Positions 1 through 7,152 of a stretch of 32,177 nucleotides of DNA are shown in pieces (position 1 is the stretch's first letter; every line of letters starts with the position of its first letter). The notes below the pieces were generated by a model, which was not told the DNA's origin, did no database searches, and worked only from the letters and a program-made list of their open reading frames with translations. Source of the DNA: Glycomyces dulcitolivorans (lineage in GTDB: Bacteria > Actinomycetota > Actinomycetes > Mycobacteriales > Micromonosporaceae); assembly GCF_003265355.1 (NCBI RefSeq), contig NZ_QFRW01000087.1, positions 1-32,177 on the forward strand, in the 5' to 3' direction. Position numbers and translations under genes: made by a program.

Positions 1-1
1 G

Positions 2-1153
2 GCCTCGCCGCTTCCGGCGGTCGGCCTGCCGCGACCGGCGCGCCGAGGGGACGCGGCCGTATGGACGCGGCGCCTCCGCCTGCCTCGGCGCCTCGCCATC
101 CCGGCGGCCGTCGCCGTGGTGCTTGCCCTCGCCGCCGCCGGGGTCCTGTACGTCGTGCAGGGACAGCGCTACACGCCCGAAGAACCCGCCCGGGACCTCG
201 CCGCCGCACTCGAAGCCGGGGACGGCCCCGCCGTCGCCGCGCTCCTCGGCATCGACCCCGACGCCCACCCGCTCCTCGCCGCCGGAGCACTCGACACCGG
301 GTATGAGCCTCCCCGAAACGTCGAGGTCGTCAGCGTCGACTACGACACCGCCGGGCAATGGGAGGCAGCCGGAGACGGCATGTCCGTCCGCTGGGTCGAG
401 GACTACACCAAGCGCCCCGACATGGAGCACGCCACGGTGACCCTCGCCTACACCCTTGGGGGAGAAGCGCACACGGTCGAGCTGGACGCCACCCGCGAGG
501 GCGGCGGCTGGGCCCGCCCCTGGAGCCTCAACCCCGCGCCCCTGGAAACCACGGTGACCGCGACGGCGATTAGGCCCGGGGCGGTACAGCTCGCCGCCGC
601 CACGGTCGACCAGGCACCGGCCGACGACGACCAATGGAGCGACGAGGACGACGCCACGGGACTTCTAGCGCTCCCGGGGGTCTACGCCGCCACCGCGACC
701 GGCGACGCTCTCTGGACGGACGCCGAGACGACCGTGGCCGTCCCTCTCGGCGAGGACGCCACCGCCGTCCTGTCCGCCGACCTTCAACCCGCCGCCGAAT
801 CCGACACCCTCGCCGCCGTGGTGGCCCACATCGACGCGTGCGCGGCGGCCGGCGGCTACCCCGACGCCGCGTGTGGATGGCGCGACGACTCCGGGTGGAT
901 GACGATCATGCCCGAAGGCACCCCCTGGACTCTGGAGTCATACCCCGCTGTCGAGGTCGAACCCGACTACCAAGGCGGCCTTGAAGTCCGCACCGTCAAG
1001 CCGGGCGCAGCCGTCGCGGAGTACGAGACAGTGACGGGGGAGACCCGCACCATCGCCGCCGAAGTCCACGCCAACGGCATCGCCGTCCTTGGCGACGACG
1101 GCACGGTCGGCTTCACTCCGCAGGCCTGCGACATCGGTGCCTCGTATTGCTAG
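2..1153 (+). CDS. Membrane-anchored exported protein, N-terminus cut by window edge
   Basis: The reading frame is open from the left edge, so the first codons lie outside the window. The first GTG downstream of the edge (116) falls inside a hydrophobic helix and is not a credible start. A basic stretch (WTRRLRLPRRL, codons near 62-94) precedes one transmembrane segment (about 95-160), placing the rest outside the membrane. After it comes an acidic helix-plus-sheet domain beginning PARDLAAALEAGDG, which resembles the NTF2-like folds common in exported actinobacterial proteins. A second beta-rich part contains a Cys pair near CAAAGGYPDAAC and a C-terminal pair in CDIGASYC, likely disulfides. 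No catalytic motif is visible. It lies on the element side of the tRNA scar at 3579, so a role in an integrative element (for example transfer) is possible but unproven. Confidence 0.7.
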   Translation, partial: ASPLPAVGLPRPARRGDAAVWTRRLRLPRRLAIPAAVAVVLALAAAGVLYVVQGQRYTPEEPARDLAAALEAGDGPAVAALLGIDPDAHPLLAAGALDTGYEPPRNVEVVSVDYDTAGQWEAAGDGMSVRWVEDYTKRPDMEHATVTLAYTLGGEAHTVELDATREGGGWARPWSLNPAPLETTVTATAIRPGAVQLAAATVDQAPADDDQWSDEDDATGLLALPGVYAATATGDALWTDAETTVAVPLGEDATAVLSADLQPAAESDTLAAVVAHIDACAAAGGYPDAACGWRDDSGWMTIMPEGTPWTLESYPAVEVEPDYQGGLEVRTVKPGAAVAEYETVTGETRTIAAEVHANGIAVLGDDGTVGFTPQACDIGASYC

Positions 1154-1214
1154 ACCCGGGTTGCGGGTACTTAGTCAACTGGACGGCAATGACTCTCGAC
1201 GAAGGGACACGACC

Positions 1215-1454
1215 ATGACTACCCCCAAGTCAGAACTGCCGACATGGGCTGAAGCTCAGGACCAGGCGGTAGCCCACGCCACCGCCGCCGCCGCTGAGCA
1301 AGATCCGGCGGCACGCCAGCACCACACCGAACTCGCTCAGGTATGGGCAATCATCGCCCTCTCCCGCGCCAACATCGAGCAGGCCGATCAACTCGCTCTG
1401 TCCCTCCGCGACCTCAGCGCCACGATTAACGATCTGCCATCAAGGATTCGCTAA
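1215..1454 (+). CDS. Small helical protein of unknown function (79 aa)
   Basis: The ATG at 1215 is chosen because GAAGGGA lies about 7 bases upstream; the longer in-frame extension overlaps the previous gene and has no good ribosome site. The 79-residue product begins MTTPKSELPTWAEAQDQAV and is almost entirely helix-forming, rich in Ala, Gln and Glu, with heptad-like spacing (LAQVWAIIALSRANIEQADQL), so a small coiled coil or helical bundle is likely. It has no signal peptide, membrane segment or cysteine. It starts 61 bases after the preceding gene on the same strand, consistent with co-transcription. I do not recognise the family; small proteins of this type are frequent in actinomycete integrative elements. 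Confidence 0.65.
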   Translation: MTTPKSELPTWAEAQDQAVAHATAAAAEQDPAARQHHTELAQVWAIIALSRANIEQADQLALSLRDLSATINDLPSRIR

Positions 1455-1557
1455 CCAGCGGAAACACTCTGAGATCCGCCCCGCTGAGGGTGTCTGTGGC
1501 GTACCCGGTGCTACTCCAGGTAGGGACGTGGGCCGAGAGGCTGTTAGAGGCATCCTC

Positions 1558-1580
1558 AGCGGGTTGCGTTTTTGCAGGTC
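1558..1580 (+). repeat. Direct repeat, left copy, flanking the kinase gene
   Basis: This 23-base segment matches 3312-3334 at 21 of 23 positions in the same orientation. Both copies are preceded by related motifs: GTACCC at 1501 and 3264, and AGGTAGGG(A/G)CG at 1518 and 3272. The whole upstream segment therefore looks duplicated with small insertions or deletions. The pair brackets the low-GC kinase gene. Confidence 0.75.
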
Positions 1581-1714
1581 AGAGGCACGGAGGTGCTTTC
1601 TGGGTGGCATCGACGAGTCCGTAATGAGATTGACTATTCGGCTGAGTGAGTTGGAAAGAGAGATGAAGTACCATCAAAGACTGATTTGAGCTTCAGGAAC
1701 CAAGGAGGCTAGCA

Positions 1715-3199
1715 ATGGCGTCGAAATTTCCACCTGGATGGGAAAAAGTTCCTGGAACAGACCCTCCTAATTCGGGTCAAGGTTTCGTTTATCAAGTTCG
1801 TCGCATTGGAAGCTCGGAGAAGTTTGCTCTCAAGCGCTTGAGGAATCCGGATAATCCGCGACGATCTGAACGTTTCAGTAGGGAAGTTGCGGCCATGAAG
1901 GAGCTTTATGGTCTTGGAGTTCCGGTTCCAAAGGTGGAGGCCGATGACCTAGATGCAGATAAGCCCTGGTTTATCATGCCTTGGTATCCTGACGGGTCCC
2001 TTCAAAAGCTTATAGGCAGCCAATCTAGGCGCTTGGACACTCTTTCGCGATTGCGACTCGTGGCCAAAATTGCGGATGCACTAGCTCTCGTGCATCAGCA
2101 AGGACTGGCTCATCGTGATATCAAGCCTGAGAATATCCTTTTGAACGGGGATCAAATTCTCCTAGCGGACTTCGGTCTTTGCATATCGATCGAGGATGCT
2201 CGCTTGACCGAGACCAGTGAGATTGTTGGTCCTCGCCTCTACATGGCGCCGGAACACGAGTCCGGTATATCCGAGGAGGTGGACCAACGTCCAGGTGACT
2301 GTTACTCCTGGGCAAAGCTTGCATGGGCAGTAATTGCCGTTCGCAACCCACCCGCCCGGGAGGCAGTCCTTGAGGAAGGGAAACAACTTCACCGCCTGCT
2401 CGGTGACAATAGGCTCCTCGGAATGCACCAGCTTTTCGAGCGTATTCTAGTAATTGACCCCCGCGCGCGGCTAAAAGATTGGGCAGCGATACAAGGAGAT
2501 CTTCGGCATACGATGCGACTATTTGACGAAAATCAAGAGGAATCGTCTTCCGGCGATCGCTCTTTTTCCGAAGCACTTCTTGCAGCATCTCAAATCGGGA
2601 GTACCGAGGAGGCGGTTGAGAGGCGGCTAAAACAGGCTCGCACCGAAAGACGACGTAGGGATACTAATCGGATAGAGCAGATTCTGGCAGATGAAATAGG
2701 GGCCCAGCTTGGCGAAGATCTGCGTTCGCTGAATGAGGCATCAAGGTACGAAGTGTCTGCGAGTATTGCAGGCGGAGGGCCATCGTTTCCAGCACTAGCA
2801 GAAGTCTATGATTTCGGACTTTCTGCTGAGGTCGAGATTGAGCATTATAGCCAGCACTCGAACCCTCAGGCAGGCCTTTATTTGACGTGGACAATGCCTG
2901 GTGACAAGAATCCAAATCAACACGGATTCTCTATCGGAATTTATGTAATTACACAGGGTGATTCATTTCGTTTGATTCGAACCCCGTTCATTTACGGAGG
3001 CCCTGCAATGGAGGTGCGAGAGATCGCTCCAGGTTCGATCCGTGTATCGGAGCCGCTGCCGCTAGGACTCGCAAGTGCTGAGAGGGAGTCAAGGTTGTTT
3101 GCTCAAGAGTCTGCGGAGTTCTTTCGTACGCTTCTAACAAGATTTCTCTTGCTCATCCGAGGCGGCAAGAATCCAAATGACGCTGAAAATTGGGAATGA
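1715..3199 (+). CDS. Soluble eukaryotic-type Ser/Thr protein kinase with novel C-terminal region
   Basis: The 494-residue protein has a kinase domain at about 19-260: a glycine-loop-like GQGFVYQV (21-28), Lys40 in FALKRL, Glu57, the catalytic HRDIKPEN (133-140), DFG (152-154) and APE (178-180). All key residues for phosphotransfer are present. There is no transmembrane helix and no PASTA repeat, unlike the PknB-type kinases, so it should act in the cytosol. After the kinase comes a charged coiled-coil-like stretch (about 285-330, many Arg/Glu) and a C-terminal module of about 150 residues that I do not recognise. The ATG at 1715 is supported by AAGGAGG six bases upstream. Base composition is near 50% GC with many A/T-ending codons, sharply unlike its neighbours. 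With the flanking repeats and the nearby tRNA scar this points to recent transfer. A phage-defence or element-regulation role is conceivable but only inferred. Confidence 0.88.
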   Translation: MASKFPPGWEKVPGTDPPNSGQGFVYQVRRIGSSEKFALKRLRNPDNPRRSERFSREVAAMKELYGLGVPVPKVEADDLDADKPWFIMPWYPDGSLQKLIGSQSRRLDTLSRLRLVAKIADALALVHQQGLAHRDIKPENILLNGDQILLADFGLCISIEDARLTETSEIVGPRLYMAPEHESGISEEVDQRPGDCYSWAKLAWAVIAVRNPPAREAVLEEGKQLHRLLGDNRLLGMHQLFERILVIDPRARLKDWAAIQGDLRHTMRLFDENQEESSSGDRSFSEALLAASQIGSTEEAVERRLKQARTERRRRDTNRIEQILADEIGAQLGEDLRSLNEASRYEVSASIAGGGPSFPALAEVYDFGLSAEVEIEHYSQHSNPQAGLYLTWTMPGDKNPNQHGFSIGIYVITQGDSFRLIRTPFIYGGPAMEVREIAPGSIRVSEPLPLGLASAERESRLFAQESAEFFRTLLTRFLLLIRGGKNPNDAENWE

Positions 3200-3578
3200 G
3201 GCCGATTCTGTCGCGGTGTGAGACTACTGCGGCGGAGGAGTGGCTATTGATTCGCGCGAAGTTGTACCCCGAGGTAGGGGCGAGCTCTGGTAGGCCCGTA
3301 GGAGCACGCTGAGCGGGTTACGTTTTCGCAGGTCGTGGGCTGATTCTTGTGACCTAGCTGTGCTGTTCCATGTCAGGCCCTACGGCGGATGCTTGGACTA
3401 ACGCTAGCTCAGCGACAGGCACGCGTTGTCTCGGAATACAAGGCCGCGTAGGGAGCCAAATGGGGGGCCAATCGCCATGGTTGGCGGCGGACATCGGTGG
3501 ACGTGCGAAACCCGGGTCATGCCTGGTCGGGGCGGTCTGCGGCTTGACGACCTGTGTCACTTGGTCCTCAGAAGTGCG
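3200..3578. other. Intergenic stretch between kinase gene and tRNA scar
   Basis: No convincing gene is seen here. Codon bias is absent in all frames and the composition is intermediate (lower GC than the chromosome to the right). Apart from the second copy of the kinase-flanking repeat (3264-3334) there is a short perfect GGTCC/GGACC inverted repeat (3563-3567 and 3584-3588) overlapping the start of the tRNA fragment. This is the expected position for the arm region of an integrated element next to its attachment site. Confidence 0.5.
3312..3334 (+). repeat. Direct repeat, right copy, flanking the kinase gene
   Basis: This is the second copy of the 23-base motif at 1558-1580, differing by G to A at position 9 and T to C at position 16. 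It lies about 110 bases downstream of the kinase stop. Homology extends leftward to about 3264 in broken form. It may be a recombination footprint of a cassette insertion or a duplicated promoter or terminator segment. Confidence 0.72.
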
Positions 3579-3620
3579 TTCCGGGACCAGGTGTCGCAGG
3601 TTCGAATCCTGCCGGGGGCA
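3579..3620 (+). other. Orphan 3' half of a tRNA gene (attachment-site scar)
   Basis: The segment folds as the 3' half of a tRNA: anticodon-loop bases TTCCGGG, 3' anticodon strand ACCAG (3586-3590), variable loop GTGTC, a perfect T arm GCAGG-TTCGAAT-CCTGC (3596-3612), acceptor strand CGGGGGC (3613-3619) and discriminator A. No 5' half is present: no GCCCCCG acceptor strand and no CTGGT anticodon strand lie upstream. The anticodon bases read CCG, so tRNA-Arg(CCG) is the best guess, although the T arm and acceptor alone would also suit other isoacceptors. A tRNA 3' fragment without its 5' half is the classic product of integration into a tRNA gene. From its orientation, the element lies to the left and the regenerated complete tRNA should lie beyond the left edge. 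Confidence 0.75.
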
Positions 3621-3632
3621 CTTTCTTCGAGG

Positions 3633-3661
3633 GCCATTCGCTTCGTGCGGGTGGCTTTTTT
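3633..3661 (+). terminator. Rho-independent terminator of the tRNA gene
   Basis: A nine-pair stem (GCCATTCGC with GCGGGTGGC, two G-T wobbles), a five-base TTCGT loop and six T residues follow 12 bases after the tRNA fragment. It is the original terminator of the disrupted tRNA gene, still linked to its 3' half. Confidence 0.8.
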
Positions 3662-3935
3662 CGTGCTCCGAAACTTCCGGAAATTGTGGGGTGGGGTGGG
3701 GGCGTCGGCTCGTCGGGTTGGTGGCGGTTTTCGAGGGTTCTCGTTTGGGATCGGACGTGAGCTGGGTGGATGAGAGCGCTTGCGGGAGAATCTGGGCCGA
3801 AAAGTTCCGATAGTTTTCCGGAAGTCATTGACACGTTCCGATGTCTGATCCACGATGGTGTCAATTGAGAGATCGATGTCTCTCGATGCGGTTCGCGTTC
3901 GGGCGCGGCCGTTCGCACCCTTCCAAGGAGACAGG
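3662..3935 (+). promoter_or_regulatory. Xylanase upstream region with TTCCGGAA palindromes and a -35 box
   Basis: No gene is seen in this 274-base stretch. Two palindromes centred on TTCCGGAA occur, at 3675-3682 (within CCGAAACTTCCGGAAATT) and at 3816-3823. Further GTTCCG motifs lie at 3804 and 3835. A TTGACA box is at 3828-3833; 17 bases on, the best -10 is CACGAT (3851-3856), which is weak. GAAA-N-TTTC-like palindromes upstream of actinomycete xylanase genes are known regulator targets, so these repeats are candidate operators for xylan or cellobiose control; that link is inference. The ribosome site AAGGAG is at 3925-3930. Confidence 0.45.
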
Positions 3936-4919
3936 ATGAAGTACAACCCTCCCCCTGGCATCTTCAGCCGCCGCAACCTCCTGCTCGGCGGCACCGGCGC
4001 GCTCGCGCTCGGGGCCTCCGGGCTGCTCCTGCCGAGCGCCGCGCAGGCGCAGCAGGTGATCACCACCAACCAGGAGGGCACCCACAACGGCTACTACTAC
4101 TCGTTCTGGACCGACACCCAGGGCCGCGCCTCGATGACCCTCGGCGCGGGCGGGAACTACAGCTCCCAGTGGAACGGGGCCAACAACTGGGTCGGCGGCA
4201 AGGGCTGGGCCAACGGCGGGCGCCGCGTCGTGGACTACAACGGCTCGGTCAACCACGGCAGCAACGGGTACCTCGCGCTCTACGGCTGGACCTCGAACCC
4301 GCTGGTGGAGTACTACATCGTCGAGTCCCACGGCCCGTACAACCCCAGCAGCGGCGCCACCAACCGCGGCACCGCGACCATCAACGGCGGCACGTACTGG
4401 CTCGGCCAGTCCACGCGCTACAACGCCCCGTCGGTGGAGGGCACCAAGACGTTCAACCAGTACTGGAGCGTCCGCCAGGGCGCCCGCACCTCCGGCTCGA
4501 TCGACACCGGCGCCCACTTCGACGCGTGGGCCCGCGCCGGCATGAACCTCGGCAGCTTCAGCTACTACATGATCATGGCGACCGAGGGCTACCAGTCCAC
4601 CGGCAGCTCCAACATCACCGTCGGCTCCACCGGCGGCGGTGGCGGGGGCGGTGGCGGCGGCGCGTGCACCGCGGTCCTGTCGGCCGGCCAGCGCTGGAGC
4701 GACCGCTACAACCTGAACGTGGCCGTCTCCGGCAAGAGCGACTGGCGCACCACGCTGAACATCCCCTCGCCCGCGAAGGTCCTCGCGACGTGGAACTGCA
4801 ACGCGTCCTACCCGACCGCGCAGCAGCTCGTCGCCACCCCCAACGGCAGCGGGAACAACTTCGGCCTCACCATCCAGGCCAACGGCAACTGGAACTGGCC
4901 CACCGTCGGCTGCGCCTGA
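3936..4919 (+). CDS. Secreted GH11 endo-1,4-beta-xylanase with C-terminal CBM2-like domain
   Basis: This enzyme cleaves internal beta-1,4 bonds of xylan by the retaining mechanism. The N-terminus carries a twin-arginine signal (SRRNLLLGG, residues 11-19, hydrophobic core, cleavage near AQA at 36-38), so export should be by Tat. The GH11 jelly-roll domain spans about 40-230: nucleophile Glu125 in PLVEYYIVE and acid/base Glu217 in [10 protein letters not shown] are both present. A run of ten glycines (233-242) links to a domain of about 83 residues starting at Cys244 and ending at Cys326, with the spaced Trp residues and terminal NWNWPTVGC expected of a cellulose/xylan-binding CBM2-like module, though it is shorter than the usual 100 residues. 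The ATG at 3936 has AAGGAG five bases upstream. It is monocistronic, with a hairpin following at 4928. Confidence 0.93.
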   Translation: MKYNPPPGIFSRRNLLLGGTGALALGASGLLLPSAAQAQQVITTNQEGTHNGYYYSFWTDTQGRASMTLGAGGNYSSQWNGANNWVGGKGWANGGRRVVDYNGSVNHGSNGYLALYGWTSNPLVEYYIVESHGPYNPSSGATNRGTATINGGTYWLGQSTRYNAPSVEGTKTFNQYWSVRQGARTSGSIDTGAHFDAWARAGMNLGSFSYYMIMATEGYQSTGSSNITVGSTGGGGGGGGGGACTAVLSAGQRWSDRYNLNVAVSGKSDWRTTLNIPSPAKVLATWNCNASYPTAQQLVATPNGSGNNFGLTIQANGNWNWPTVGCA

Positions 4920-4927
4920 TTCCCCAG

Positions 4928-4962
4928 GGGGAGCCCCCGGCCCGCGCCGCCGGGGGCTCCCC
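4928..4962 (+). terminator. Strong GC hairpin after the xylanase gene
   Basis: A perfect 14-pair stem (arms 4928-4941 and 4949-4962) with a seven-base loop begins eight bases after the xylanase stop. There is no T tract, as is usual for actinomycete terminators. Confidence 0.75.
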
Positions 4963-4980
4963 ACTGGAGCGGGGGCGGCA

Positions 4981-4992
4981 TAGGATCGGGCC
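4981..4992 (+). promoter_or_regulatory. -10 box TAGGAT placed for a leaderless lprG transcript
   Basis: TAGGAT (4981-4986) matches the actinobacterial TANNNT -10 consensus and ends exactly six bases before the ATG at 4993, so transcription would start at or next to the A of the start codon. No Shine-Dalgarno sequence precedes the ATG. The same geometry recurs at 7141. Confidence 0.6.
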
Positions 4993-5661
4993 ATGCGATC
5001 GAAACGCCCCCTGATCGGCGCGGCCGGCCTCGCCGCCTGCGCGCTCCTGGCCGCCTGCTCGGGCGGTGCGGACGACCTGCCCGCCGCCGACGAGGCCCTG
5101 CCCAGTGCGGCCGCCGCGATGGCCGAGGTCGAGTCCGTCCACTTCGAACTCACCGTGGACGGGACCGTCGACGGGCTCGCGGTCAAGGGCGCCGACGGCG
5201 TCGTCACCAAGAGCGGTGAGGCCGAAGGGACCGGGACGATCACGGCGCTGGGCATGGACGTCGAGGTCGAGTACGTCATCATCGGCGAGACCGCCTACGT
5301 CAAGGGCGTCACCGGCGGCTACCAGGAGATCCCCGTCGGGGACGAGCTGCTCCCGTACGACCCGACCGTGCTCCTCGACCCCGACCGCGGCATCGCCGCG
5401 CTCCTGACCGCGGTCGAGTCCGCCACCCCGCAGGACACCGAGACCGTGGACGGCGTCGACGCCTACCGGTACGAGGTCGTGTTCGACCCGGCCGCGTTCG
5501 CCGAGTTCCTGCCCGCCGCGGGCGACTGGAACACCGCGACCGTCTGGTTCGACCAGGAGCACCTCCGGGTCGTCAAAGCCGAGTTCGCGCAAGGGGACGC
5601 GACCGTGACCCTCACCTTCGACCAGTACGACGAACCGGTCGAGATCGTTGCCCCCGCTTAG
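4993..5661 (+). CDS. lprG: LprG-type lipoprotein (LppX/LprAFG family)
   Basis: This 222-residue lipoprotein has a short basic start, a hydrophobic helix and lipobox LAAC with acylated Cys22. The mature part shows the LppX_LprAFG pattern: a helix containing MAEVESVHFELTVDG, then alternating strands with GVVTKSGEAEGTGTI, a central helix (PTVLLDPDRGIAALL), the V(D)GVDAYRYEV segment and a final strand VTLTFDQYDEPVEI. In mycobacteria LprG binds triacylated lipids in a hydrophobic pocket and works with the MFS exporter encoded just downstream (Rv1411c-Rv1410c). Here the next gene is an MFS exporter overlapping by 14 bases, which strongly supports this assignment. The lipid handled in this organism is unknown. 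Confidence 0.88.
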   Translation: MRSKRPLIGAAGLAACALLAACSGGADDLPAADEALPSAAAAMAEVESVHFELTVDGTVDGLAVKGADGVVTKSGEAEGTGTITALGMDVEVEYVIIGETAYVKGVTGGYQEIPVGDELLPYDPTVLLDPDRGIAALLTAVESATPQDTETVDGVDAYRYEVVFDPAAFAEFLPAAGDWNTATVWFDQEHLRVVKAEFAQGDATVTLTFDQYDEPVEIVAPA

Positions 5662-7114
5662 AACGGGGCGCAGGCGCCTCGCGGTCGGCGCGGCCGGCGC
5701 CGCCGTCCTGCTCGGGTCGATCGACGCGTACGTCCTGGTGAGCGTCCTGGTCGACATGATCGGCGACCTCGACATCCCGGTGAACCACCTCGAACGGGCC
5801 ACGCCCCTGGTCACCGGCTACCTCCTCGGCTACATCGCCGGGATGCCGCTGCTGGGGCGCGTCTCGGACCGGTTCGGGCGCCGCATCGTCATCCACGTGT
5901 GCCTGGCGGCCTTCGCCATCGGGTCGGTCATCAGCGCCGTCTCGCTCGAACTCGCCCCCCTCGTCGCCGGGCGCGCCCTCCAGGGGCTCGCGGGCGGCGC
6001 GCTCCTGCCGGTGACGATGGCCCTCGCCGCCGACCTCTTCGCCGCCCGGCGGCGCGCGGTCGTCCTCGGCTGGGTCGGCGCGGCACAAGAACTCGGCGCG
6101 GTCCTCGGGCCGCTCGCGGGCGCGGGGATCGCGGCGCTCGTCGGCTGGCGCGGCATCTTCTGGATCAACATCCCGCTTGCAATTCTTGCGGCGCTGGCCG
6201 TGCACTTCGCGCTCCCTTCGGGGGCGCCGCGCAAGGACGCCCGCATCGACTTCCTCGGCGGCGGGCTCCTCGCGGTCGCCTTGGGGCTGTTCACGGTCGG
6301 GCTCTACAACCCCGAACCGGAATACTCGGTGCTCCCGAGCTGGGGGCCCATCGCGATCGCCGCTGGCGCCGCGGTGCTCGTCGTCTTCGCGCTCCAGCAG
6401 CGCTTCTCGCGGGTGCGCCTCCTCGACCCCGAGGGCGTCCGCTGGGGCCCGTACGCGGCCTGCCTCGCCGCGAGCGCCGCGGCGGGCGCGGTCCTCATGG
6501 TCACCCTCGTCGACACGCAGCTGCTCGCCCAGACCCTCCTCGGCCTCGACTCGGCCGGCGGCGCGCTCCTGCTCATGTGGTTCCTCGTCGGCTTGCCGCT
6601 CGGCGCGGTCGCGGGCGGCGCCCTCGCCTCCCGCTTCGGCGAGCGGATCCCGTCGATCGCCGGGTTCGCCACGGCCGCAGCCGCTTACGTGTGGATTGCC
6701 CGCACGGTCCCCGACGTCAGCCCGGGCTTGGCCCTCGCCGGTCTCGCCCTCGGCCTCACGATCGCCCCGCTCTCCTCGGCGGCCCTGCGCACCGTCCCCG
6801 AGGACCGCCACGGCACCGCCGCCGCGTTCGCCGTCGTCGCCCGCATGATGGGCATGCTCATCGGCGTCGCCGCCCTCACCTCCTGGAGCCTCAACCGCTT
6901 CCTGGAGTCCACCGCCGACCTCGACATGCCGCTCCCCATCGGCGTCACCGAAGCCGAGTTCCAGCAGCAGTACACGGTCTACCTCGAAGCCCTCGACCGC
7001 GCCCTCGCCGCCCAGTACGCCGACGTCTTCACCGCCGCCGTCGCCATCTGCCTCGCCGGAGCGATCGCCTCGGCCGCCCTCCCGGGCCGGGTGAGAGTGA
7101 CGAGCGCCGTTTAG
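5648..7114 (+). CDS. 14-TM MFS exporter, partner of LprG (P55/Rv1410 type)
   Basis: The start is TTG at 5648, inside the end of lprG (14-base overlap, translational coupling). The next in-frame ATG (5756) would delete the first membrane helix. The 488-residue protein has about 14 predicted membrane helices. It carries the MFS motif GRVSDRFGRR after helix 2, an acidic residue in helix 1 (Asp26 in GSIDAYVLV) as in proton-driven P55, and motif-C-like GAVLGPLAGAG in helix 5. A hydrophilic stretch of about 45 residues between the last two helices (RFLESTADLDMPLPIGVTEA...) matches the long extracytoplasmic part described for Rv1410-type transporters. The family exports lipids or drugs with the lipoprotein partner; the substrate here is not determinable. 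Confidence 0.88.
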   Translation: MPPLRTGRRRLAVGAAGAAVLLGSIDAYVLVSVLVDMIGDLDIPVNHLERATPLVTGYLLGYIAGMPLLGRVSDRFGRRIVIHVCLAAFAIGSVISAVSLELAPLVAGRALQGLAGGALLPVTMALAADLFAARRRAVVLGWVGAAQELGAVLGPLAGAGIAALVGWRGIFWINIPLAILAALAVHFALPSGAPRKDARIDFLGGGLLAVALGLFTVGLYNPEPEYSVLPSWGPIAIAAGAAVLVVFALQQRFSRVRLLDPEGVRWGPYAACLAASAAAGAVLMVTLVDTQLLAQTLLGLDSAGGALLLMWFLVGLPLGAVAGGALASRFGERIPSIAGFATAAAAYVWIARTVPDVSPGLALAGLALGLTIAPLSSAALRTVPEDRHGTAAAFAVVARMMGMLIGVAALTSWSLNRFLESTADLDMPLPIGVTEAEFQQQYTVYLEALDRALAAQYADVFTAAVAICLAGAIASAALPGRVRVTSAV

Positions 7115-7140
7115 CCGGGCTGCGAGGGCCTCCCGCCGGA

Positions 7141-7152
7141 TAGGGTTGGCGC
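7141..7152 (+). promoter_or_regulatory. -10 box TAGGGT for a leaderless GNAT transcript
   Basis: TAGGGT (7141-7146) is six bases before the ATG at 7153, the same spacing as at 4981. No ribosome site is present between box and start, so a leaderless message is likely. Confidence 0.6.

Noticed and set aside
116-118. GTG as start of the first gene
   Set aside because: It lies inside the predicted membrane helix, and the frame continues open, with a basic flank, to the left edge. The gene is truncated by the window, not started here.
1630-1674. Promoter of the kinase gene (TTGACT at 1630, TACCAT at 1669)
   Set aside because: Both boxes are attractive alone but are 33 bases apart, so they cannot form one promoter. 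No better pair was found.
3541-3620. A complete tRNA gene at this site
   Set aside because: No 5' acceptor strand, D arm or 5' anticodon strand complements the 3' half; only a fragment is present.
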